A DNA stretch of 64,000 nucleotides, taken from Madurella fahalii (taxonomy: Eukaryota > Ascomycota > Sordariomycetes > Sordariales). The notes under the pieces were generated by a model. It did not search any database. It saw nothing but the letters and a program-made list of their open reading frames with translations, and was not told the DNA's origin. Numbering within the stretch: position 1 is the first letter of the stretch; each line of letters starts with the position of its first letter. Shown piece after piece: positions 55,493 through 64,000 of the stretch. The stretch is taken from the NCBI GenBank assembly GCA_029876055.1, contig CM056874.1, forward strand, positions 3,658,001 through 3,722,000, given 5' to 3'. The position numbers and the translations under genes were made by a program.

Positions 55493-56881
55493 ATGGGTAA
55501 CCTGACGCTGTTCGTCGAGGGCCTAGGAAATCTTACCTATCGGGACGATCGCCCTGCATCAGAGCAGAAGTATGTTCGCGACTTGAATCTGAAGCTTCGT
55601 GTCGACAGCTGCGCTGAGGTTTCCGAGAATGAGCTGCGTCGCTTCGTGACTGTCTATCCCCGGCTGTACCAAGTTCCTACAACGTCCCAGCAGCGCTTGG
55701 AGACGTGGCGTCAGGCGAACTGGGAGGCCGTGAAGCTCTGGGATGCGGACGGCTTCTGGAACACGACGGACGAGGATGATAGACTGGGCCTCCAGCCTAG
55801 ATTGCCGGGCATTCCTCCGGAAGCCAAGAGCGCTAGCGAGGAGGAGCAAGCTGCTGACCATTCTCGCCGAGCACCGATAACCCGTAGCGGTAATCGTGGA
55901 GACGATGTACAGGTTTGACTCCACATATGGGCCGCCCCAGTGTCTCCAGAACCTCGCTGACAGAAAACTCCTAGTCTCCAGGCTCAAGCCGTAACCGGCG
56001 CCATAGACTTGAGCAAGCTCCGGGCCAAAACCAGCCACCAAGCCGCAATACAAGTGACACAATCCCCCAAGAACTTAGAACAGATAAGTTGGTCTTCAAG
56101 GCAGACCTCAAGGTCTCTCTAGACTTGCTTGGCGATGTGCACTCAGTGTTGGAGCATATGTCCGACCGCCTTGACCAAGAAGACCCTTGGAAAGATATTT
56201 TTTCTCGTCTGGCTAAGAATACGGTCAAGGGAATGGAAGGTGTTGAGAGAGTGGCTAGCGCATTGTTCCAGCGCATGAGTGAGCTGTCGACCTCGGGCCA
56301 GGCCGCCCCTCGCGGCCTCAGCGGCGCGAAGAAGCGAGGCCGACAATCCGTGGACACGGACGGTAGCGACGCGGATTCGGGTGAGAGATGGAGACGCATC
56401 TACCAAAAGCGAGGCCAGCTTGTCTCGGAGCTTAATCATCCCCGGTCTGAGTCAACCAATCTGCAAGTGAACACCCAAAAATACTCTCTCTCTCTTCCGG
56501 CGAGCCTGCACTATGTCGGTTCCCGCATCCCTGATCCGAGAGACGACAACCCCGATAGCGAGGACTTCTCACCTCCAAAGCGAACCCAAGACCACGAGCT
56601 CCACACTCGTTCACTCTCTATTATTCAGGAGGCGCCGTCGGACGAGCACTCGGGCTCCCACCTCCATCACATTACCGCCGACAACGGAAACACAGGCGGC
56701 AACCGCTCGGGTTTCGTCGACCTCGACTCGTCGGCCTCTTCCGCGGACGCAGAGCCGAAGCCAAAGTCCAAGCCCCAGCCCAAGGGAAATCATCTGATTT
56801 CAACTAACCGGGCGCCCCGTCTTTACCCGCAAGCCACCCGCAGCAGCAGCAACAGCAACAACAACAACAACAACAACAACA

Positions 56882-56912
<31 letters not shown>

Positions 56913-57333
56913 CGAAAATTACAGCACCGGCACGCCCATCGCCTCCTCAAAGAAGCGTGCCTCGCCGTCTTCGCCTGCGTCGCCTGCTCCAGCCCCCAAG
57001 CGGCTGCACAAGAACCAGCACCGCACCGCTGGCAGCAGCACAGGAAAGGCACCTTCGCGCCTCAGCGTCGGCGCGCGCCCCTCGAGGGCCGGTGAGGCTC
57101 AGCGCATGGGTTTCGAGGAGGAGGATGGTGGTATGGAGGGCGCGTCCGGATGGGCTGATTCCGCGGCCGACAACGACAAGCGCGGCCGCGACGGCGACGC
57201 TGACGGCGTCGCGGGCCCGTCTCCTAGCGGCCGTGGCCGGGCTTCCCAGCCCCTGCGGGCGGCGGAGGCTGCTGCGACCGTGGCGCCTGCCAAGGGCCTC
57301 CGCCCGGGCCACGGTTCTGGAGAGGAGCTGTGA
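55493..57333 (+). CDS. Protein of unknown function with poly-Asn/poly-Asp tract, probably nuclear
   Basis: Two exons, 55493-55912 and 55975-57333, joined in phase 0 over a 62-base intron (gtttga..ctag, branch-like gctgac), give 592 residues. The N-terminal 130 residues look folded: MGNLTLFVEGLGNLTYRDD, RLETWRQANWEAVKLWDADG. A second likely helical block after the intron (DLKVSLDLLGDVHSVLEHMS, FSRLAKNTVKGMEGVERVAS) may be a coiled coil. The rest is low-complexity with acidic and basic clusters (SSKKRASPSSP, GAKKRGRQS) that look like nuclear localisation signals. A run of Asn followed by a run of Asp comes from pure AAC and GAC triplets. I recognise no known family; the ATG is in a strong gcgaccATGg context. 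Confidence 0.72.
56841..56910 (+). repeat. Coding trinucleotide array: CAGCAA, then AAC, then GAC
   Basis: A continuous triplet array: a few cagcag/caacag units, about nine AAC, then about nine GAC. It encodes Ser/Asn, poly-Asn and poly-Asp in the unknown protein. The switch from AAC to GAC is one base per unit, suggesting repeat expansion of one point-mutated unit. Confidence 0.9.
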
Positions 57334-58104
57334 TCGGATCATATCCCGTTGATGGCGGAGATGGCGGTCGCCGCTGAACGGTGGGCTTGCCGCCTAGAGG
57401 ATCTGCTAGGTTGTTTGAGTACCGGTATCTTGTTGGGTGGTGTTTACGCTCTGATGGGGCGGGCTTTAGTTGTTTCGTTTCTGCCTGGACCGAGTGGGCG
57501 GTTCTCACGGGTGCCTCGCGGCCACAACTCATGGGGGAAGGAGGTCATGGGCTGCACGGCTGCTCGCCGGGTTGTTGCTAGGACATGCATGGGCTGGCTA
57601 GCATGGTGCACAAACATACAAAACGCTCGCTATTTGCCCTTTTTGGGAGCGGATAGGCAGCCGGCCACCTGTGAAGGTGTTCCGTACCGGGCCGGATGTT
57701 GTTGCCTAGAAGAGGTCGGAAGGCAGATCTAATTAGGGGTCTTCTCACGGGCTTGTTGATGATGTATAGTATATGTAGGAGGTAGAAAGGGACGGGGGCG
57801 CCGGGGTTTGGCGTGGACGTAGAGTGTGTAGTGATACAATAATACCAGATATACATGCAGCTGGGGAACCCGAATTTCTTCAATGGCCTGAGTAAGGTAG
57901 TCAAAGGGTCATCATGCAAACCAGAGCCAAGACAGAAACCAGCAAACCAACAATTGCAACGCCAACCCTGGCAAGCCCAATCTCATCGCTACCTGAATCC
58001 CAACTTCTACTTACTTGCTCCTACTAAATCCTGTTGCAGGACTGCACGGTGGCTTAACAGTTGCGTCCTCATTGTCTCATCAGCACCGGGGAACAGCAGT
58101 GAGA
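57334..58104. other. Intergenic region (tandem genes)
   Basis: 771 bases between two plus-strand genes; 3' UTR of one and promoter of the next. No further feature recognised. Confidence 0.4.
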
Positions 58105-58943
58105 ATGGCTGCCGTGGCTAGCGAAAAGGCATTACACTCGGTGCAAAGGCTCTACCTCGCACTGCTGGACGCTTTCCCCGCCTACGTGCAAGACTTTGAA
58201 GCCAAATGGCAGACTTGGCAACTGGCTACCGCGTCCTTGTCCGAGTCTGTGATTCCGATGCGTCAATTGTGTTTTTCCTGCCTACTGATTCGCATTCAGT
58301 CCCTCTGCCTGGCCGTCGGCACCTGGATTTGACGCCCTCGTAGCCCTCGGGCCTAAGGCCATTCCAGCGGTCCTGCAGTGTTTAGCGAGTAACCAAGATG
58401 ATGCCAAAGCCGTCTATCTCTGTACGGTTTGCTCCAACTTCGAAACGCGACGGATTTACACCACTAACCGGAATGGTGTAATTAGACAATAAGTTGGAGA
58501 GTGATCTAGACTACCAGACAGACGCGAATGCCGACCTGTCGCAGCAAGTCTGTAGCGTCCTGGAGAAGAACTTCATACGAAACAGGGCCATCCGCAACGC
58601 CCTCCTCGACTGGGCTGAGCACTGCGACATGGTCAGCCGTCAGAGCAGCTCCGTGTTTTACACCGAATGCGAAGAGTACGACGAGCTGGTTAGGCTGGGC
58701 CCCTGTGTCATCCCGCAGCTCATGTTGCAGTACAAGAAGAAGGACGGCCTACTGTTTGCCTACGAATTACTGCACGAGATCCTGTGGGGTTACCAGACGG
58801 GCCTGCAGACCATCTTCATGGATAGAGAGTACAACATGTGGGCCGAATGGTTCGAGAAGAAGAGCTATGACCAGGCACCGCAGTACTATCGTCGGTTCCC
58901 GGCCCGGCAGGACGAAGCAGAGGGTGGTTTCTCTGCCAGCTAG
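58105..58943 (+). CDS. Small fungal protein of unknown function with a duplicated LGPxxIP motif
   Basis: Three exons are proposed: 58105-58238, 58300-58421 and 58486-58943, about 237 residues. The second join is firm (AKAVYLYNKLESDLDYQ). The first is less certain because its donor is weak (gtccga) and a neighbouring GT would also fit; a shorter 31-base intron was ruled out as too small. Two related segments stand out: ALVALGPKAIPAVLQCL and ELVRLGPCVIPQLMLQY, each followed by a helix, which suggests a small helical-repeat (HEAT-like) protein. The last exon (DLSQQVCSVLEKNFIRNRAI, LLHEILWGYQTG) is the best conserved in look. No function can be assigned. Confidence 0.68.
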
Positions 58944-59755
58944 TATCGTTTGCTGGGCCTGGAGTTATCAGGGAAGCGGATCCATCGTTGCTTGGCTTGT
59001 ACTCAGGCCGGATCCATGGCTTTGAGGCAGCGCTCCTTCTTTAAGCTTAACGTTATTCCCCGGAAAGACGGCACATGGTTCATGGCCGACAGGCCGGGGC
59101 CCATAACAGATGAAAGATGGGGCCTGATCCTTCTGCAAGGTGCTTTTGTGGCAATGCATACCATACGCATAGTTCAGATGACAGCTTAGGTAGGTAAGGT
59201 ACTTATTCAGTGTGGCCGCGCTTTCGTCTTTCTTACCGCCTCGGACTGAGGCTGGCTTTTCCGAACGCGCACGATCCCAATCTAGCACTTTTGTCGGTCC
59301 TAAGTCTCCAACGTCCAAGTCATTAGAATACGGGTTTGAATCCAAGAGGACACAAGCTGTGTTGTATAGGTTTGTTGAATACATTATAGGGCATTGCCAC
59401 CAGCGATGGCGGAGCCCCAGTTGCTGTGCCACAACCCTGAAACGTGGATCATCATTTGATTGCTTGCTACCTCACGGTCACCTTGGGGAGCCACATGGCA
59501 ATCATTCCACGTGCCCTCGATACCCCCCACACTCGAGTGGTAGAGGGATCGCGGATTGTAATGCATAATGCAAGGGTTCCGGGGACCCATGGACGTCCTA
59601 AAAACCATAGAGGTATTTAGAATTCTTCCAAAGCTTCACGGTAGCCGCAGGATAATTCGCAACTTCAACTGTCTTCCCATTGTCTTATTATTAGAACAAT
59701 CAGTACCCTCAACGCTTCACATTGCATCCGAACCTTCACCGATACCACCGCAGAC
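58944..59755. other. Intergenic region upstream of the metalloprotease
   Basis: 812 bases; 3' UTR of the previous gene and promoter of the next. A CACGTG E-box core is at 59508-59513, about 245 bases before the protease ATG. Confidence 0.4.
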
Positions 59756-60798
59756 ATGTTACTCACCAAATCGCTCGGCCTTTCTCTGGCCAGCTCAGCC
59801 CTTGGACATATCATACGGTCCGAGGCGTACGACGATGCCGAGCTCGGCAACTGGTGCGGAACCGACGACACAATCGTCAGCCCGCCGCTCTTGAATTCTT
59901 ATAGGCCACGCCGCAAAAGACAGGGCCAGGAAACTATTGTCGTCCCGACTTACTTCCATGTAGTCACCAACTCCACCAGACCCGAGGATGGGTGGTTATC
60001 GGTAAGTGTGCAAGCCATATATATAAACCCCCAAGCTGTATAGACGGGCTCCGGGGGTAGAGCACAGCGGCTGACGGGAGATGGGCTTCGCCTCGACCGT
60101 AGGACGAGCTGCTTCAAGCCCAGCTGGACGTCCTGAACTCCGACTTCGACAGCACCGGCATCTCGTTCGACCTGATCAGCATCACCCGCCTCGTCCACGA
60201 GGTCTGGGGCGACAGCGCAGACGAGAGCGACCACCTAGCCATGAAGACGGACCTGCGAGAGGGCGACTACAAGACGCTCAACCTCTACTTCCGGACCTTT
60301 GTCGGGTATTCTGGGGACGGCGACCCACTGCTCGGCTCGTGCTACTTGCCCCAGGGTTCGGTCGAGCCCGGGACGGAGGTGTTCAACCGGGACGGCTGCA
60401 TGATCCGCCACGGGACGGTACCCGGCGGATCCATGCCCCCCTACAATCTCGGCAGGACGGGCACCCACGAGGTCGGCCACTGGCTCGGCTTGCACCATAC
60501 CTTTCGTGGCGGCTGCGAGGGCAGCGGCGACCTTGTGGACGATACGCCGCCCCAGGGTAATGCGACCAGGGGCTGTCCCCAGAAGGGGGATGAATACTTT
60601 GATACGTGCGAGGGCGGCGATCCCGACCCGATTCACAACCACATGAATTATTCTGCTCAGTAATTAGGCCTCCTCCGTTCTAGCTCACCGTGTCTGGATG
60701 GAAGATGCTGATACCCCACTAGTGATTGCAGGAACGAGTTTACACCTGGCCAGGTCGATCGTATGCACGAGCAATGGGGCCTTCGCCAGTCGCCCTAA
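59756..60798 (+). CDS. Secreted pappalysin-like (M43) zinc metalloprotease
   Basis: Three exons (59756-60001, 60103-60659, 60732-60798) give 289 residues, the usual size of fungal Mep1-like proteins. An N-terminal signal (MLLTKSLGLSLASSALGH) precedes a short propeptide that ends in the multibasic site RPRRKRQ, a likely Kex2 cut. The zinc motif HEVGHWLGLHH near residues 204-214 fits HExxHxxGxxH with a third His, and a Met-turn (HNHMNYSAQ) follows near residue 262. Conserved Cys occur around FRGGCEG, RGCPQ and DTCEGG. It should cleave proteins outside the cell. The last exon (NEFTPGQVDRMHEQW) is short and completes the family C-terminus. Both introns are GT-AG. Confidence 0.92.
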
Positions 60799-61145
60799 TC
60801 AAGTCGACTACTTTGATTAGTAGCAGCATTTTGGCGGGGTTGAGGTTCGACAGAAAGGTCGAGATATTTTTGCTATCGGTTTGAGAGGGGTCATAATCGT
60901 ACGGCCGCGAGGCCCAGCCTGTATCACTAAATAAAGTAGCACTAGTTCCTAAGGTAGTCAAGTAAGAGATGTCTTGTTATTACAATGAACCACAGGCATC
61001 ACGACACAACCCAAACCGTGCAACTGCCGGAACATCAAACCCAATGAGCACCTCCGCCGAACGCCGCATCAGGGGAGAGAGTTGAACAGGGTACCATTTA
61101 CCGCCAACCCAACCCCCCCACCCCCCCTTGAATAGGCCCTTTTTA
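60799..61145. other. Convergent 3' region
   Basis: 347 bases between convergent 3' ends, with a C-rich run (about 61110-61130) and no gene. Confidence 0.4.
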
Positions 61146-62573
61146 TCATCTATCACCGCCTTTCTCAAGATCATCCATCTCATACACAGTCTTCTCAATC
61201 GCCTTGTATTTGCTATCGCTCATTCCAAGCGTATAGGTATTACTACTCCCCGGCGGGGTAGGGATGTCCCGATCACGGTGGTTGGCGTCAGGAATCTTGG
61301 AGTGACTGGGCTCGTCTTGCTGCTGTCGCTCTTTCTGCTGCTGCTGTTGCTGGGAGCGGTGACTTTTGTAACTCTCATGGCCGCGAAGGCCTCCATCTGC
61401 CCCGTCGTTGGCGTTGCCGCTGTTGTTCTGAATCGAATTGTGCCCGCTCGTGGTCATCTGGAAAGTCGACAGATCGCCCGGCCTGCGTAGTTGGAAGAGG
61501 TGCCTCATCATAGGGATGGAGGCGGCGGCGATAGTGATAGCGGGCTCAACAAAGCCCCAAACGACGAGCGGCATGGAGTTGTCTGTGGGGGGTTTTTCTG
61601 ATTAGTCCAAGGGCCGTCCGGGGGGTGCGAAAGCAAATCGCTCACAGCTAAAGTCGCCTTTTTCTAGCAGAGGGATCGTGGTCATCTTGACGATGCACAT
61701 TACACCGGCGCTAGAGAGACACCAACCATCAGCGTTGCTTGTAGACATGGACAACACATCGTGGGGATCCTCACAGGATGCCCATGCTCATAGCTACCGC
61801 CGCGCCAATCTTTTCCCTATTGTACATGTTGTATCTGAGGAGGAGCCTCCAAGGAAGCAGAGCCAGGGCGAAATCGCAAAACGCGGAGCATGCTGCAACG
61901 ATTGCGTGTTAGTACTCAGTTACCTTAGTCATGCGACAAGTTGAAATTGCTAGACGGTGGGGAGCAGTGCTCGCCTACCTCCCACGAACAGGCTGAAGTT
62001 GATTGTAAATTTGACTGGCCAACATTCCCCAGGAATCATGACATCCCACGTTTTGGCGGGCGGGTTGCAGGATACCCAAAAGAATAGCCCGCTCAGGTAG
62101 TGCGTGACGTTAAGGAGGATAAGGAGCGCCCAAATGAACCATTTCATCCATCCGTCAGTCAGTCTGAGCAGCGTGATGGCGAAGGACGTCTTGCTGCAGG
62201 CCACGGAAATGATGGAAGTGAAGCCGGATATGTTGCTCTGGAGGCCAAAGGGAATCAGATTCTCCAGCGGAACCTGGTCGAAATGCAAGCCGAAACCGAG
62301 ACGGACGTTTGCCGTTGTCGCCGCGCAGCTGACGAGAAGCAGAATCTTGAGCCGTGCATGTCAGTCCTTCTGACCTGAAGGGACACAGGGGCCAAAATCT
62401 CGTACCCAGGCTACGATGATAAAATGATCGTCCCACCACAGCTGGCGGCGGCGGATGAGTTTGCAGTAGAGTCGGAGGGCGAGAAAGGTGCCAGCGAAGG
62501 TAATCAAGGGCCACAAGGTAGCAAGAATTGTGACGCCTCGTGGGTTTTCTGAGAGGCTAACGTAGGCCATCAT
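61146..62573 (-). CDS. Seven-helix fungal rhodopsin-domain (PTH11/SAT4-like) membrane protein
   Basis: Five exons (62573-62406, 62345-61979, 61892-61775, about 61710-61646, 61582-61146) sum to 385 codons. The membrane part shows TILATLWPLITFAGTFLAL (helix 1), RRQLWWDDHFIIVAW at the helix 1/2 turn with the WWDD motif typical of this fungal domain, then ISGFTSIISVACSKTSFAITLLR, WFIWALLILLNVTHYL, the long acidic-Cys loop around FFWVSCNPPAKTW, and later AVAMSMGILAGVMCIVKM. The cytosolic tail of about 110 residues is Ser/Gln-rich with poly-Gln runs. Relatives include PTH11-like receptors, but this one has no CFEM domain. Ligand and role are unknown. Two adjacent ATGs start the frame. Confidence 0.85.
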
Positions 62574-64000
62574 GCCCCCCTAGGTGGGCAACGGAGGCGA
62601 GGGGCAGCGACGAGAGCAACGGGGAAGCTCGAGCGTTGACGCATCTGGAACGTTATCAGGTTCGATATCGTCTCGTTATTCCTTCATTGAGTCCTCCCCG
62701 CCCCGTCAGGGTCACGGTGCATCAAGCATGGAATGGTGTCGGGTGTGGCGTTGGGAACCGGAGAGCAAGAACGAGAAGAGAGTGGGGGACAACCAGCATT
62801 TAAAACGCCAGGCTAAAGTAGGTACCTATAGTACGCAGTAAGGTATGTATGTAAGCTAGGAGGATCGCCCACCGGGATCCAGTGTCTGGATTCGAAATTG
62901 GCAAATCTTAAGACGACCCGAGGTCCACCGTGGGTTGGGGGGTATGCAGTAGCTATCGTTTGCTAGATTCGCTAGCCTCTTTCCTCCCGTGTGGCACGAC
63001 AGTCGATGGTGTTCTCCGTCCCGGGTTAGATGCCTGGGACAGGCCGACCCGTAGAGCGGCGTCAAATCGGGAGCTTCCGCGGCGCCGGGTTGGCTGATAG
63101 CTTTTGGGCGTGCATTTTAATTTTATCAGGTTCGAGCGGTTAGGGAATTGTTGCGCAGAACGGAACCACGGATCAATACGTTCTCGTTAGTAGCAACCGA
63201 GCATCGAGTACCTCCTAATTCGCCGGCCCGACAGTTCGGGTCGCATCGCAAATCCTAATCAGGATCCTTGGGTGCAAGGGCTGTGTTGCCAAGAGGGTGG
63301 TATTGGGAGATCTCGTTCGCGGCTATATCAGTTATCTCCCCGCACGTATTGCGCGGCCCTGAGAGGCATTATGTGCGCGAGAGACAACCTGACGACGGTT
63401 GGCGGCCAGGAGGTAAACACGGGTTGGGAGGTGCTGTGCCTGCACATCCGGGGGCGCCTTGTGGACTTGCAGCTTCGAATGTGAGATTGCCCATTGCGGC
63501 CAACCGTGTCTGCAGTTGCATGATTGGTGGCACAGAATTCCATAGTAGCCAGACATTTTTCCGGCGGCTCCCCAACCTGCTCACCATCGACGGGTTAGGC
63601 GGGGATCCCCGGCTTAACAGATTATCTTGGCATGTTGGGTTGAGGATTTCAGGAACCAGCAAGCGATGGTCTGTGCAAACTGGAGCCCCTCACCCCTCCC
63701 AGCTTTCACTGCCGCGTGCGCGCGCGCGCGTGTGTGTTGGTGGGTGGGTGGGTGACCGGCATATGCATGTCAGAAACCATCGGGCGGGAGGCTGATGACT
63801 TCCTGCAGTAGCGCATCGTAGTTCATGTGTGTCGAGGTGGATGTTCGTGACCCGAAGAGAGAGGCGAACGAACGGAATTCCCGCAGGCAGGTGTGTTGGA
63901 CGACGTAGGCTCTCTTGACGTATATGTCTTGCAAGGGTTCTTCTGTCCCGCTAAAAAGGCATTTGTACTCATTGTGCGCTAGGTGCCTATAGTTTCATCG
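62574..64000. other. Upstream region of the rhodopsin-domain gene to the window edge
   Basis: 1.4 kb with no supported gene. Open frames near 63268-63795 start at non-ATG codons or have no family resemblance. It contains the alternating CG/GT and GGGT microsatellite listed separately. A gene may begin beyond the right edge. Confidence 0.35.
63713..63753 (+). repeat. Alternating (CG)n(TG)n followed by (GGGT)n
   Basis: An alternating purine-pyrimidine run (gcgcgcgcgcg, then tgtgtgt) is followed directly by ggtgggtgggtgggtg. The first part could adopt Z-DNA and the second a two-to-three tier G-quadruplex. Confidence 0.8.

Noticed and set aside
63736..63757. ggtgggtgggtgacc resembling part of fungal 5S rRNA
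   Set aside because: The rest of the 5S sequence and its internal control region are absent; it is the end of a GGGT microsatellite.
1..64000. CRISPR array, rRNA operon, or intact transposon
   Set aside because: No spaced direct repeats of the right size, no rRNA-like blocks, and no transposase or reverse transcriptase frames were seen.

Overview
The window looks like nuclear DNA of a filamentous ascomycete, most probably a Sordariomycete (Sordariales-like). The reasons are genes broken by short introns (about 50 to 130 bases, mostly GT..AG, often with a CTRAC-like branch site), no operons, long intergenic regions, an intron-containing tRNA gene, and clear fungal proteins (ERG6, zuotin, MZM1, SLT11/ECM2, YSA1, a CysA-type serine acyltransferase, a fungal-rhodopsin-domain protein). 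I assign no species. All exon joins were worked out by hand from frame continuity, splice consensus and family motifs.

Layout. 0-6 kb: two Nudix hydrolases of ADP-sugar/ADP-ribose type sit tail to tail (519-1587 + and 1786-2658 -), then an MFS transporter (3707-5484 +) with an apparent one-base frameshift. 7-14 kb: a long Pro/Ser-rich unknown protein, a mitochondrial CysA-type serine O-acyltransferase (-) whose upstream region carries three evenly spaced CCAAT boxes and a TCACGTGA E-box, and a divergent fungal gene of unknown function. 16-20 kb: a large Cid1-family RNA nucleotidyltransferase (-). 24-30 kb: a thioredoxin-fold AhpC/TSA-like protein (+) and a conserved fungal disordered protein (-) with a strong G-quadruplex motif in an intron. 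30-36 kb: a 6.2 kb stretch with no recognisable gene. 36-39 kb: an SLC35F-type transporter and a gamma-glutamylcyclotransferase-like protein. 39.4 kb: tRNA-Thr(AGT) with an 8-base intron (-). 40.9-50.9 kb, the densest part: a single-pass membrane protein with a Cys-rich ectodomain, pyruvate dehydrogenase E1 beta (-), ERG6 (-), the splicing factor SLT11/ECM2 (+), MZM1 (-) and zuotin (+). 51-64 kb: secreted tyrosinase (-), two fungal proteins of unknown function (+), a secreted M43 pappalysin-like metalloprotease (+) and a seven-helix rhodopsin-domain membrane protein (-).

The genes are mostly independent housekeeping functions: sulfur assimilation, ergosterol synthesis, mitochondrial pyruvate oxidation, complex III assembly, splicing and ribosome-associated chaperoning. 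They are mixed with secreted or surface accessory proteins in the last 13 kb. I found no CRISPR array, rRNA, intact transposon or recognisable secondary-metabolite cluster. Several divergent pairs share short intergenic regions that can act as bidirectional promoters. The items most worth a second look are the GC-AG intron in the YSA1 homologue, the MFS frameshift, the tail-to-tail Nudix pair, the promoter architecture of the CysA homologue, and the unknown genes at 40.9, 55.5 and 58.1 kb.
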